Under the pieces are notes generated by a model. The model saw only the letters and a list, made by a program, of their open reading frames with translations. It searched no databases and was not told the DNA's origin. Below are positions 31,819 through 40,099 of a stretch of DNA of 48,929 bases, one piece after another; the first letter of the stretch is position 1; every line of letters starts with the position of its first letter. The position numbers and the translations under genes were made by a program. Origin of the DNA: JAGGYK01 sp034716155 (GTDB lineage: Bacteria > Desulfobacterota > Desulfomonilia > UBA1062); contig JAYEFR010000164.1 of the NCBI GenBank assembly GCA_034716155.1, positions 1 through 48,929 of the forward strand. Direction: 5' to 3'.

Positions 31819-31998
31819 TTTATATGAAAAATATTTGTCCGTGGTCAGTAGTTTGTGGTATATTGGAATGTGATCATTCTTTACAACGGACAACGGATAA
31901 CGGACTACTGACAAGTATAAGTGCAGGACTAAAAGACCACTCAGGGCTAAATATATTTTCATGTTTGGTTGTGTCCAAAAGGACATGAGGGTTTATAT
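31819..31998. repeat. Dispersed heptad/hairpin element, copy 1
   Basis: It starts TTTATATGAAA. It contains inverted seven-base-periodic runs (GTCCGTGGTCAGTAGT at 31837-31852, against CAACGGA, CAACGGA, TAACGGA, CTACTGA at about 31884-31911). It ends with a conserved module of about 42 bases (31956-31997) holding the hairpin TGTCC-AAAA-GGACA and finishing GGGTTTATA. The outer ATGAAAA and TTTTCAT phrases are inverted. The second copy is at 45971-46064. Confidence 0.7.
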
Positions 31999-32095
31999 TA
32001 AAGCTGATCTTTGGTAAGTCAGGAGCATAAAGGATTCGCCGGCTACAATCAGTGCGTCAATGCCGGCAGGAAGGCCATATACCCAGATATTTTTT

Positions 32096-32725
32096 TTAAG
32101 ACAGCTTTTGTCTTGATGCATCCAGATGTTTGATAGCCATGTGACCTACTTTAACAATGGTTTTATATCCATCAACAGCGGATACAATCATACCGATTCC
32201 CCCGGGGAGCAGTCTCGATTTTCGCCTGGGAGGAAACAGGCGGGTAATGATTCTATTCACCCCTTTATTTAGATATCTTTGCGGCAGGATTTTTGTCATG
32301 TATGCCTTGGTGATAGCATGTTCGTCGGAGGGCTCGGCCTCCTCCGCAATATTATAGGCCTTACCGATTATGTGCAAGATAGGGCCTTCAAGCATTTTTT
32401 CGTCATCCATAGGAGTACCGTATAGGAATTCCAATGTAAGGATAAGAGATACGGATTGGTCCAGCATAAGAAGATTTTCAGCGCCTGCCAGCCAGAACGA
32501 TATAATGGTTCCAATCCCCGGGAAGACAGATGGAATATTTAAGATGGCATTTTTTATGGCCTGTTGCTGCCCTGTATTCTCTACAAGGTCCAAAGCAATA
32601 ATAGACACTTCATTGTACCCTGAGTCCTTCAGCTTAAGGGCTGCTGTCCTCTTCGCCTTTTTGAGATTACCCTTTATAAGATTTTTTATAAATATCAGGA
32701 ATTGGTCTTCAAGGGCTTTCAGCAT
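32096..32725 (-). CDS. EcsC-family protein
   Basis: This 209-residue protein is EcsC-like, with the central hydrophobic stretch PGIGTIISFWLAGAENLLMLDQ (here cited as two adjacent parts, PGIGTIISFW and LAGAENLLML) and the RYLNKGVNRI region. Named after a gene linked to the Bacillus Ecs transporter, the family has no assigned activity. No transporter gene adjoins it here. It is divergent from pth and stands alone. A short antisense-free ORF of 42 codons overlaps its 3' end (31993-32121, minus strand), but its reality is doubtful. Confidence 0.8.
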   Translation of the reverse strand: MLKALEDQFLIFIKNLIKGNLKKAKRTAALKLKDSGYNEVSIIALDLVENTGQQQAIKNAILNIPSVFPGIGTIISFWLAGAENLLMLDQSVSLILTLEFLYGTPMDDEKMLEGPILHIIGKAYNIAEEAEPSDEHAITKAYMTKILPQRYLNKGVNRIITRLFPPRRKSRLLPGGIGMIVSAVDGYKTIVKVGHMAIKHLDASRQKLS

Positions 32726-32845
32726 ATCGAATTTTCTTAATATACCTTTTTTGTATAGGGCTGTAAAGTAGTAAGGTACAGATCTTAATGCACATTAAAT
32801 TCAGCCTCCCAATTTTATCTGATTGAGCGAATTTCTTTAGTATTT

Positions 32846-32901
32846 AATTCGAACTATACCAGTTCAAATTACTTGACACTGAATATACTAGAGTATATAA
32901 G
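32846..32901 (+). promoter_or_regulatory. Promoter of pth with an adjacent palindrome
   Basis: TTGACA (32873-32878) and TATAAG (32896-32901) are 17 bases apart, the best sigma-70 promoter in the window. Directly upstream is AATTCGAACT-ATACC-AGTTCAAATT (32846-32870), a palindrome with 10-bp arms and one mismatch. It is well placed for a regulator bound next to the -35 box. Confidence 0.65.
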
Positions 32902-32940
32902 TTGACATAATGAATGAGCATTCATTTTTTAGGGGTGTCA

Positions 32941-33513
32941 ATGAAGGTTATTTATGGGTTAGGAAATCCTGGAGGAGAGTATCTGTTTACAAGGCATAAC
33001 ATTGGATTTATGGTTGTGGATATGCTCTCTATCAGATGGGGTATCCCTATAAAAAAGAAGACAAGAGATGTTTTATATGGTAGAGGAACAAGACAAGGAA
33101 TTGAGGTAATGCTGGCCAAACCTTACACATATATGAATCTTAGCGGGCGCCCACTAAAGGGCATTGCTATAGATTCGCATGATCTTATTGTTGCGCATGA
33201 TGACATGGATATCCCATTCGGCATGATTAGGATAAAGACTCAAGATGGTACTGGAGGGCATAAAGGCCTCAAGTCTATTATTGATAATCTGGGCACAGAC
33301 GCATTTGTGAGGGTCCGTTGCGGGATAGGCAGGCCAGATGAAGAATCTGATCCAATAGATTACGTGCTCTCTGAGTTCAGGTCAGATGAAGAAGACACAT
33401 TAAAAGAGGAGATAGAATTGGCTGGAGATGCCATACATTTGTGTGTCATATCCGGTTCAAAGGAGGCAATGAACGTCTATAACAGGCGGGATTTAGATAA
33501 CTCAAAAACGTGA
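32941..33513 (+). CDS. pth: Peptidyl-tRNA hydrolase
   Basis: The protein has 190 residues from ATG 32941 (MKVIYGLGNPGGEY), the standard family N-terminus. The nine-codon extension upstream is not conserved. The catalytic His is in TRHNIGF, with AKPYTYMNLSG and the HDDMDIPFG and GTGGHKGLKS segments all present. It releases peptides from stalled peptidyl-tRNA. hppA follows 17 bases later behind its own ribosome site. Confidence 0.95.
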   Translation: MKVIYGLGNPGGEYLFTRHNIGFMVVDMLSIRWGIPIKKKTRDVLYGRGTRQGIEVMLAKPYTYMNLSGRPLKGIAIDSHDLIVAHDDMDIPFGMIRIKTQDGTGGHKGLKSIIDNLGTDAFVRVRCGIGRPDEESDPIDYVLSEFRSDEEDTLKEEIELAGDAIHLCVISGSKEAMNVYNRRDLDNSKT

Positions 33514-33530
33514 AGGGAGGATTTATTTAA

Positions 33531-35522
33531 ATGGAACAGTGGGCGAATTGGGCATGGCTTCTTGGTATTATCGGGTTAGTAATAGCCCTTCTGATGTATG
33601 CTTCTTTAAAGAAGAAGGATCCGGGCAATGAAAGGATGCAGGATCTGTCAAACCAGATCCATGAAGGGGCTATGGTGTTCTTAAAGCGGGAATACACAAT
33701 CCTTGCGATATTTGTCATAATAGTATTCTTGCTGTTATTCCAGCTTATAAACTGGCAGACAAGCGTAGCTTATGTCTCGGGTGCTATATGTTCTATGCTG
33801 GCAGGTCTCACCGGCATGACCTCTGCGACAAGGGCAAATGCTCGTACTACCCAGGCAGCTGCTACGGGAGGTCTAGATCAGGCACTTTATGTATCCTTTT
33901 TCGGGGGCGGTGCTGTGATGGGGATTGCCGTTGCATCCCTTGGTCTGCTTGGTTTGGGGATATACTACTATATATTCTGTGGTGATCTCACAACCGCGAG
34001 TTATATTAATGGCTTTGGTATGGGCGCATCGTCAGTTGCACTGTTTGCTCGTGTAGGTGGTGGTATTTACACAAAGAGTGCAGACGTGGGTGCTGACCTG
34101 GTAGGTAAGGTGGAGGCAGGTATCCCTGAAGATGACCCCAGGAACCCCGGTGTAATTGCAGATAATGTTGGGGATAACGTAGGTGATATCGCTGGCATGG
34201 GCGCGGATATATTTGAGTCATATGTAAACTCTGTAATAGCATCCATTGCCATAGCTGCTACCATGGCGATGACCGCCAATGTGGCAATGAGACAGGCATA
34301 TATGGCCTTACCGCTTGTGCTTGTTATGCTTGGTCTTTTATGCTCTCTGGTTGGTATATGGTCTGTTAAACTCCTGGCAAAGGCAGGACCACAGAGAGCC
34401 CTTAGGTATTCTACATTTATAGCAGCAGCCCTGTTTTTGATTAGTGGTTGGTTTATTATCAAGTCAATGGGTATATCTACAGGCGCATTTTGGGCTATAT
34501 TCTGGGGTATGCTCGCAGGTATACTTATAGGTGTAGTAACCGAGTACTATACATCCGCCAAACCTATTGTAAAGATTGCAGAGGCATCGAAGACAGGACC
34601 TGCCACCAATGTGATAACAGGTCTTGCAATTGGCATGGAGTCTACGGCGCTACCTATATTTATCATAGTAGTTGCCATAGCATTTGCTTCCTATAATGCA
34701 GGTCTGTATGGTATAGGGCTTTCTGCCGTAGGTATGCTTGCTACCGTAGGTGCTACCATGAGTATTGATGCATATGGCCCTGTTGCAGATAATGCAGGTG
34801 GTATATCTGAGATGGCAGAACTAGGCCCTGAGGTCCGTAGCATTACTGATGAGCTTGATGCCTTAGGCAATACTACTGCTGCTATAGGAAAGGGTTTTGC
34901 CATAGGGTCTGCAGCACTTACAGCACTGGCCCTGTTTTCTGCATACAGTCAGGCAGTCAAGTTAAGTAGTATAAACCTTGTTAACCCCAAGGTAGTAGAA
35001 GGGCTTTTCATCGGCGGGATAATTCCGTTCTTAGTATCATCTATGACCATGAACTCTGTGGGTAAGGCAGCCTTTAAGATAGTAGAAGAGATCAGACGTC
35101 AGTTCAGGGAGATCCCTGGTATTATGGAGGGTAAAGGCAAGCCTGAGCCGGCAAAGTGCGTGGATATTGCATCAAAGGCAGCACTAAAGGAGATGATCTT
35201 ACCAGGTCTCTTAGCAATACTTGCCCCAATCCTGGTTGGGCTTATACTTGGCAAGGAGGCGCTTGGAGGCATGCTTGCAGGTGCTGTGGTTACAGGTGCA
35301 CTGATGGCGCTATTTATGGCAAATAGCGGCGGTGCATGGGATAATGCAAAGAAGTATATAGAGACAGGACATCTTGGTGGTAAACATAGTGAGCCTCATA
35401 ACGCATCAATAATTGGTGATACGATTGGTGATCCATTTAAGGATACATCTGGGCCTTCCATGAACATCTTGATAAAGCTTATGAGTGTTATTGCTCTCGT
35501 GCTTGCTCCTTTATTCATGTAG
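33531..35522 (+). CDS. hppA: Membrane pyrophosphatase, K+-dependent type
   Basis: This 663-residue protein has about 16 membrane helices and pumps H+ or Na+ using pyrophosphate. Substrate-site motifs are DVGADLVGKVE, DNVGDNVGDIAGMGADIFES and the later DNAGGISEM and GDTIGDPFKDTSGPS. The stretch GNTTAAIGKG has Ala where K+-independent enzymes carry Lys, so it belongs to the K+-dependent class. That class includes both Na+ and H+ pumps, and the ion cannot be fixed here. Such pumps save energy in anaerobes by recovering pyrophosphate. A strong terminator follows. Confidence 0.95.
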   Translation: MEQWANWAWLLGIIGLVIALLMYASLKKKDPGNERMQDLSNQIHEGAMVFLKREYTILAIFVIIVFLLLFQLINWQTSVAYVSGAICSMLAGLTGMTSATRANARTTQAAATGGLDQALYVSFFGGGAVMGIAVASLGLLGLGIYYYIFCGDLTTASYINGFGMGASSVALFARVGGGIYTKSADVGADLVGKVEAGIPEDDPRNPGVIADNVGDNVGDIAGMGADIFESYVNSVIASIAIAATMAMTANVAMRQAYMALPLVLVMLGLLCSLVGIWSVKLLAKAGPQRALRYSTFIAAALFLISGWFIIKSMGISTGAFWAIFWGMLAGILIGVVTEYYTSAKPIVKIAEASKTGPATNVITGLAIGMESTALPIFIIVVAIAFASYNAGLYGIGLSAVGMLATVGATMSIDAYGPVADNAGGISEMAELGPEVRSITDELDALGNTTAAIGKGFAIGSAALTALALFSAYSQAVKLSSINLVNPKVVEGLFIGGIIPFLVSSMTMNSVGKAAFKIVEEIRRQFREIPGIMEGKGKPEPAKCVDIASKAALKEMILPGLLAILAPILVGLILGKEALGGMLAGAVVTGALMALFMANSGGAWDNAKKYIETGHLGGKHSEPHNASIIGDTIGDPFKDTSGPSMNILIKLMSVIALVLAPLFM

Positions 35523-35544
35523 GTGTTGAAGATCTTTGCAGGTT

Positions 35545-35573
35545 AAAGGGGGGCTTTTTAAGCCCCCCTTTTT
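35545..35573 (+). terminator. Rho-independent terminator after hppA
   Basis: The arms AAAGGGGGGCTT (35545-35556) and AAGCCCCCCTTT (35560-35571) enclose three bases and run into a T-tract. It lies 23 bases after the hppA stop. Confidence 0.92.
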
Positions 35574-35799
35574 AGTTGGTAATATCAGCAGGCTGTTGCT
35601 TTTAAGTGAATAGTGAAGAGCGAATAGTAAAAAAGGTTTTGGGTTTTGAGTGTTGGGTGATTAAGAATAGTCGAGAGTCGAAAGTCGAAAAAACAAAAGA
35701 TAAAAAATGGTTTTATGGAAAGTGTACGGGTCGATGCCTCAGCGGCTCGCTTAAGGGAAATATGTCCCACATCAACATCCCCCTGGCCCCCTTCAAAGG

Positions 35800-35861
35800 G
35801 GGAATTAAAGGGGCGTCACCCCTTCAAAGAGGGAATTAAAGGGGCGTCACCCCTTCAAGGA
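35800..35861. repeat. 31-bp tandem repeat, two full copies
   Basis: The units at 35800-35830 and 35831-35861 (GGGAATTAAAGGGGCGTCAC followed by CCCTTCAAAGA) differ by two bases, and a partial third begins at 35862. The upstream CCCCCTTCAAAGGGGGAATT is a related palindromic half. There are no spacers, so this is not a CRISPR array. Confidence 0.8.
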
Positions 35862-35886
35862 GGGAATCTGTCCGAGCAGATTAAGG

Positions 35887-36064
35887 GATGGAGGGGTTCT
35901 TGAGATATACCTTCTATCGCGATTTGCTAATACATCCTTAGGCATTGCTTAAAGGGGAATCGCTCCCTTATGTTTGAGCCCGAAGGGCGAGTTAAAGAGC
36001 GCCCGTAAGCAAGCCAAAAGGATGTATCAAAGAGCGATAAAATGCAAGCGAGAGAACCCTCATC
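35887..36064. repeat. 178-bp imperfect palindromic element
   Basis: The outer arms GATGGAGGGGTTCT and AGAACCCTCATC pair. Inward, CTATCGC pairs imperfectly with GCGATAA, ATACATCCTT pairs with AAGGATGTAT, and a TTGCTT/AAGCAA segment follows. The centre holds GCCCGAAGGGC. It resembles a MITE or a structured RNA locus. No open frame spans it. Confidence 0.65.
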
Positions 36065-36276
36065 CCGAAAGCATTTTCATCTTTGGTTGTGCCTGCCTTA
36101 ATGAAGTGAAATAGTGAAAGATGCTGTTGCCCAAATCAGAGTCCAGTGGCCATGCCGATAAAATCGGATCAGTACTCCGTAAAATTTTTGTGCTCATTCA
36201 GGTTTATCCGCAATACCAAGCTTTTTCATAACCGTTGAACCGTTACGAGCATAGAACCATTACCTTAAACATTTGC

Positions 36277-37917
36277 TTACATCTCAAGGGGTTGGCTTGT
36301 TACTTTTCTATCCTCAACCTTTGCTCCGCCATGGGAAGTCTTTTTCTTTATTAGTACGATATGTCGCTTGGAGTCTTGCCCGTATCTTTTATATACATAT
36401 TCCGCTGCATCAAGCATATTCTTTGCATATGCTGGGTCCTTCTTTGCAAATTGCTTTATATCTTCTGAGAATTTTTCTTTGTTTAATTTATATCTTATAC
36501 GATCTATACCTTCTCCATATGATTGTTTTCTTTCATACATATCGTCAATCTTGTATTGATAATCCCTTTTCCATATCGGATCTACTACCTTGGCAACTGC
36601 CAGGGAATATTCATCCAAACCCTTTATTATATCAGGGTCTCCTATCAGTTTTTCCGCCCCATCCGCTGTAGGCCTTGCATGACATCTTTTGCAAGCCTCT
36701 CTTAATATTTCCGGGTTATCTATAATCATACATGGCCTTAAGAGATTGTCTGTGTGTGGTTCATTCATACGGATAAATGTAAAGAATGGTGATTTTAAGG
36801 CATCGAGGAGATGACATGTCTTTATATTATGGGTGGCAAAATGTGCAAAGATACAAGGTTCTATGTCGCCTTCATTATTTATATGTAAGAAACGTCTTCC
36901 ACCGGCAATGCAGCCGTGGACTGTTGGGGCATCTGCCCAGAAATCCATGATATAAAGGGGTTCTTGTTCCCGATATTTCTTTATAAATTCGCCAAAGATT
37001 ACTCTTTGCTCAGGTGTGGGCATCAGGCTTAGATCCGGATCTTTGCCCACTGGCATAAACAGGAAATTCCACCCGAATACTACGCCCTGATTCTCCCAGA
37101 ACTTAAGGAATTCCCTTGACATAAATGTATCATAATTTTTAGATGTGAGTACCAGGGATATCCCGTACATCAACTTACGTCTCCTGAGACGATCTATAGA
37201 CTCTAAGACCTTTTCATATACACCAGGGCCCCTCATATAATCAGTATCTTCTTTAGATCCATTAATACTAAATGCCACAACAATGTTCTTCGCCTCTAAT
37301 ATCTGATCAGCGATCTTTTCTGTTATCAATGTACCGTTAGTGAAGATCTGGAAAAGGCAGTCATTGTGTTTTTTTGCCATGGTATATATGTCATTAAATT
37401 TGACGAATGGTTCTCCGCCCAATATTGTATAGAAATATACCCCGATCTCTTTACCTTCTGTGATAATCTTATCAAATATAGCTATGTCCATATCATCTTT
37501 TAGTGTATAGTTCTCGGCATAACAGCCTCTACAACGCAAATTGCACCTCATAGAAGGACTGATAAGGATAGTAAAGGGCGGGCATAGGCCATCTTCTTGT
37601 TCTAGTACTTTTGCTCTTTCTATCCACTTTAGTGAGCAGTTGCCAAAGAAATTCTTTACAAAGGTGCTTACTTGGCCTGCATCCCTTGTCATCAATTTCG
37701 TAAACCATTTTCTTGTCCCTGGGTTTTCATGGATCCAGTCCATCACTGCCTTGAATCGGCCAGAATCTCCAAACATATTATCGAGAGATGCCAGACCGTC
37801 CATCATGGTATCAAAATTTTTCTCCGGGTTTTTCTGTACATATTTGACAATAAAGTCTGCGCTTGTCGAAATGGCAGCACCCTTTGGCTTTTTCTTTAAG
37901 CTCTCCAAGATACTCAT
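36277..37917 (-). CDS. Radical SAM protein with C-terminal Cys-rich region
   Basis: This 546-residue enzyme starts after AGGAGG. The radical-SAM cluster motif is CNLRCRGC (C125, C129, C132), after an unusual helical N-terminal extension of about 115 residues. A GGEPFVKF segment contacts SAM. The C-terminal part has further cysteines (CIAGGRRFLHI, EPCIFAHF, RPCMIID, ACKRCHARP), consistent with SPASM-type auxiliary clusters. The HGC-containing tail suggests an iron-sulfur modification enzyme or peptide maturase, but no substrate peptide gene was found beside it. Product unknown. Confidence 0.85.
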   Translation of the reverse strand: MSILESLKKKPKGAAISTSADFIVKYVQKNPEKNFDTMMDGLASLDNMFGDSGRFKAVMDWIHENPGTRKWFTKLMTRDAGQVSTFVKNFFGNCSLKWIERAKVLEQEDGLCPPFTILISPSMRCNLRCRGCYAENYTLKDDMDIAIFDKIITEGKEIGVYFYTILGGEPFVKFNDIYTMAKKHNDCLFQIFTNGTLITEKIADQILEAKNIVVAFSINGSKEDTDYMRGPGVYEKVLESIDRLRRRKLMYGISLVLTSKNYDTFMSREFLKFWENQGVVFGWNFLFMPVGKDPDLSLMPTPEQRVIFGEFIKKYREQEPLYIMDFWADAPTVHGCIAGGRRFLHINNEGDIEPCIFAHFATHNIKTCHLLDALKSPFFTFIRMNEPHTDNLLRPCMIIDNPEILREACKRCHARPTADGAEKLIGDPDIIKGLDEYSLAVAKVVDPIWKRDYQYKIDDMYERKQSYGEGIDRIRYKLNKEKFSEDIKQFAKKDPAYAKNMLDAAEYVYKRYGQDSKRHIVLIKKKTSHGGAKVEDRKVTSQPLEM

Positions 37918-37941
37918 TTTAATTACCTCCTTCTAATTATA

Positions 37942-37970
37942 ATATTAGTGCATATTAAAATATAATGCAA
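37942..37970 (-). promoter_or_regulatory. Promoter of the radical SAM gene
   Basis: Read on the minus strand, TTGCAT (37970-37965) and TAATAT (37947-37942) are separated by 17 bases. The -10 box lies about 25 bases before the start codon and leaves room for the AGGAGG ribosome site. Confidence 0.55.
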
Positions 37971-38114
37971 GGCCTTTTTTGTGCAGTGCATAAAAATAAT
38001 AAAAGCGGCCGGCTTTCAGCTTCGGCGGACAAGAAGGCCTGGGTTTGATTCCTTGATTTCTTGCTGCGGATAAGAGGCAAAAGCTTGCTTAAGGGCTTCA
38101 TCCCATTGATTGTT

Positions 38115-38190
38115 ATTGAATCTTTAGCCTTTCCTAATCTTCTCAAATCAAAACTCGAAACTCAAAGCTCAAAACCTTTGTTTCGCCTTT
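38115..38190. repeat. Heptad-repeat block shared with 42900-42985
   Basis: Seven-base units (TTTAGCC, TTTCCTA, ATCTTCT, CAAATCA, AAACTCG, AAACTCA, AAGCTCA, AAACCTT, TGTTTCG) run in phase. The same ordered phrases CTTTAGCCTTTCCT and AAACCTTTGTTTCGCC recur at 42901-42985. The stretch 37971-38114 holds nothing else recognised, apart from a small AAAGC-GGCCG-GCTTT palindrome. Confidence 0.7.
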
Positions 38191-38206
38191 TCCCTTAGAG
38201 ATTATT

Positions 38207-38452
38207 GTGCTATTAAGTCAACCTGTGATAGAGAAAATCCCATTTCTACATAGGAATACGATCTATAACATTATCTCTAAGGATGATGTAACCTTTGATG
38301 CCCTGCATCATATCTTAGATGATCTCTTACAAAGAAATACCTTTGATATATCCGAGATGGATGCAGACCTGCATACAATAAGATATAAACAGGTTGTCTA
38401 TACTGTATGCGCAGATGGTCTTGATGTCATGATACATACTAAGATGTTGTAA
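38207..38452 (+). CDS. Small unknown protein
   Basis: This 81-residue protein starts at GTG 38207 with no clear ribosome site. It contains a helical middle (DALHHILDDLLQRN) and a strand-rich end. It ends 17 bases before the next gene. I recognise no family. Its position at the head of the nad gene run and the same strand suggest co-transcription. Confidence 0.5.
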   Translation: MLLSQPVIEKIPFLHRNTIYNIISKDDVTFDALHHILDDLLQRNTFDISEMDADLHTIRYKQVVYTVCADGLDVMIHTKML

Positions 38453-38469
38453 TAAGTTATGGTTTAGAG

Positions 38470-39270
38470 ATGGACTATATACACCTGTGCCAGCCTGATG
38501 GCAGCAAATCCTGCGCTGCATGCTGTGGATTATATAATTATGTAGAAAACTCTCGTGAGGCCCTGCAGAAGCGGCTGAGATACAGAACGGGCCTGTTCAA
38601 AGAGGTGAGGGAAGGGAATATCACCCTGAAACAATACAGGCAAGGTTTGCGCCATAGGGAAGATTCAAGGCGTATATACAAGACCATATACTCATGTGAG
38701 TTTGTTGGATTCCTGGATCCATCCGAGCAAAAGGCAGGTTGTATGCTCCATCCCATGCAAAATAATGGTGATGACTTAAGAGAGATTAGTTTTTATGGCA
38801 AGGATTTATGCGAAGGACATTTTTGTCCCAGTTATAGTAAGCTCATAAGTAATGAAGCCCGGATCGTAATAGATGTGATAGATGATTGGTATTTGTATGG
38901 TATTATTATAACAGATATCGATTTTGTGAAGACATTTTTCAAGATTGTGCAGGACAGGCTTGGTGAATCCCTTAGGCCGGAGAGCTTAAAGGGATCTACT
39001 GTCTTGAGGGATATCTTTTTGAGGTATTTTAAGCTAAAAGAGTCATGGCCTTTTAGGGATCCTACAAGGCCTAGATTCGGCAAATATTATTTTATAGGCG
39101 AGGATTATGATATTGATAGGATAGATTATGCAGCCCTTGGAGCGGATCCCTCACCGTATGATGCGATATTTTTGAGTTTATCTTCTTTTTTTAAAACAAA
39201 AAGGGATCTTGACGAGGCAGCTATAATATTAGATGGGATAATAGATGAATTCTGTAATGAATACAGATGA
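38470..39270 (+). CDS. Cysteine-rich protein preceding nadC
   Basis: This 266-residue protein has an N-terminal metal-binding pattern CQPDGSKSCAACCG, followed by GCMLHP and CEGHFCPSY. The spacing resembles the YkgJ/UPF0153 type of predicted zinc or Fe-S proteins. The C-terminal half is helical. No enzyme motif is visible. It overlaps nadC by up to 26 bases, so it is translated with the NAD genes. The link to cluster assembly of NadA is speculation. Confidence 0.6.
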   Translation: MDYIHLCQPDGSKSCAACCGLYNYVENSREALQKRLRYRTGLFKEVREGNITLKQYRQGLRHREDSRRIYKTIYSCEFVGFLDPSEQKAGCMLHPMQNNGDDLREISFYGKDLCEGHFCPSYSKLISNEARIVIDVIDDWYLYGIIITDIDFVKTFFKIVQDRLGESLRPESLKGSTVLRDIFLRYFKLKESWPFRDPTRPRFGKYYFIGEDYDIDRIDYAALGADPSPYDAIFLSLSSFFKTKRDLDEAAIILDGIIDEFCNEYR

Positions 39271-40099
39271 TCTTATTGTGCTAATTATTGATACAGCCCT
39301 TAAAGAAGATGGGCCGGATAAGACCACGGACGCAATATTCTCTGCTGATGATGATCTGACGGCGGCTATATTTGCAAAGGAGGAAGGCATTATAGCAGGG
39401 ATAGACATTGCAAAGAAGGTCTTTTATCGGCAGGATCCGTCTATTGTTTTTAGCGCGGGCATATCAGACGGGATGGAAATAAGCCCCGGAGATAAGATAG
39501 CGTCCGTCTCTGGCCCGGTTAGAAGTATACTTAAGGCAGAAAGGCCCGCCTTGAATTTTATGCAGAGGATGTCAGGTATTGCAACCATGACTGCCAAGTA
39601 TGTAAAAGAGGTCAAAGGCACTAAGGCCCGGATTCTGGATACCAGAAAGACTGTTCCCGGTCATAGGATTCTTGATAAATTTGCGGTGCGTCTTGGCGGA
39701 GGTGTAAATCATCGCATGGGTTTATATGATATGGCCTTGATAAAGGATAACCATATAGATAAAATAGGTTCTATTGCTGAAGCCGTGAATAGAATAAGGC
39801 AGACATATCCTGATCTCCCCATTGAGGCAGAGGCCAGGTCGATAAGTGATGTAAAGGAGCTTTTAGAATTGGGTGTGGACAGGATTATGTTGGATAACTT
39901 TACAATTGAAGATATAAAAAAGGCGGTTAGTACAGTAAAGGGCCGGATTCCTCTAGAGGCCTCCGGCGGTATTACATTAGATAGCGTAAGGGATGTGGCT
40001 TTAACTTGTGTTGATTACATCTCTGTAGGGGCCATTACCCATTCTGTAGAGGTATTGGATATTACTATGTTGATAGAGGAGACCCATGACAACAGATAA
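39245..40099 (+). CDS. nadC: Nicotinate-nucleotide pyrophosphorylase (carboxylating)
   Basis: This 284-residue enzyme converts quinolinate and PRPP to nicotinate mononucleotide. Motifs seen are the ERPALNFMQRMSGIAT loop, LDTRKTVPGHR and GGGVNHRMGLYD, then EAEARS and the phosphate-binding EASGGIT and DYISVGAITHS. The start could be ATG 39245 or ATG 39257 (MNTDDLIV). It overlaps nadA by 14 bases. It is the last step of the three de novo NAD genes clustered here. Confidence 0.93.
   Translation: MNSVMNTDDLIVLIIDTALKEDGPDKTTDAIFSADDDLTAAIFAKEEGIIAGIDIAKKVFYRQDPSIVFSAGISDGMEISPGDKIASVSGPVRSILKAERPALNFMQRMSGIATMTAKYVKEVKGTKARILDTRKTVPGHRILDKFAVRLGGGVNHRMGLYDMALIKDNHIDKIGSIAEAVNRIRQTYPDLPIEAEARSISDVKELLELGVDRIMLDNFTIEDIKKAVSTVKGRIPLEASGGITLDSVRDVALTCVDYISVGAITHSVEVLDITMLIEETHDNR

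Larger units (their letters stand above)
35574..36276. other. 700-base non-coding stretch packed with repeats
   Basis: No gene is supported. In order it holds a heptad block with TTTTGGG/TTTTGAG/TGTTGGG and GTCGAGA/GTCGAAA units (35606-35690), a 31-bp tandem repeat (35800-35861), a 178-bp imperfect palindrome (35887-36064), a partial copy of the hairpin-element module (TTTTCATCTTTGGTTGTG at 36074-36091) and a short CCGAT/ATCGG hairpin near 36160. It separates the convergent hppA and radical SAM genes. Confidence 0.6.

Noticed and set aside
35800..35861. 31-bp repeat as a CRISPR
   Set aside because: The copies are directly adjacent, with no spacer between them.
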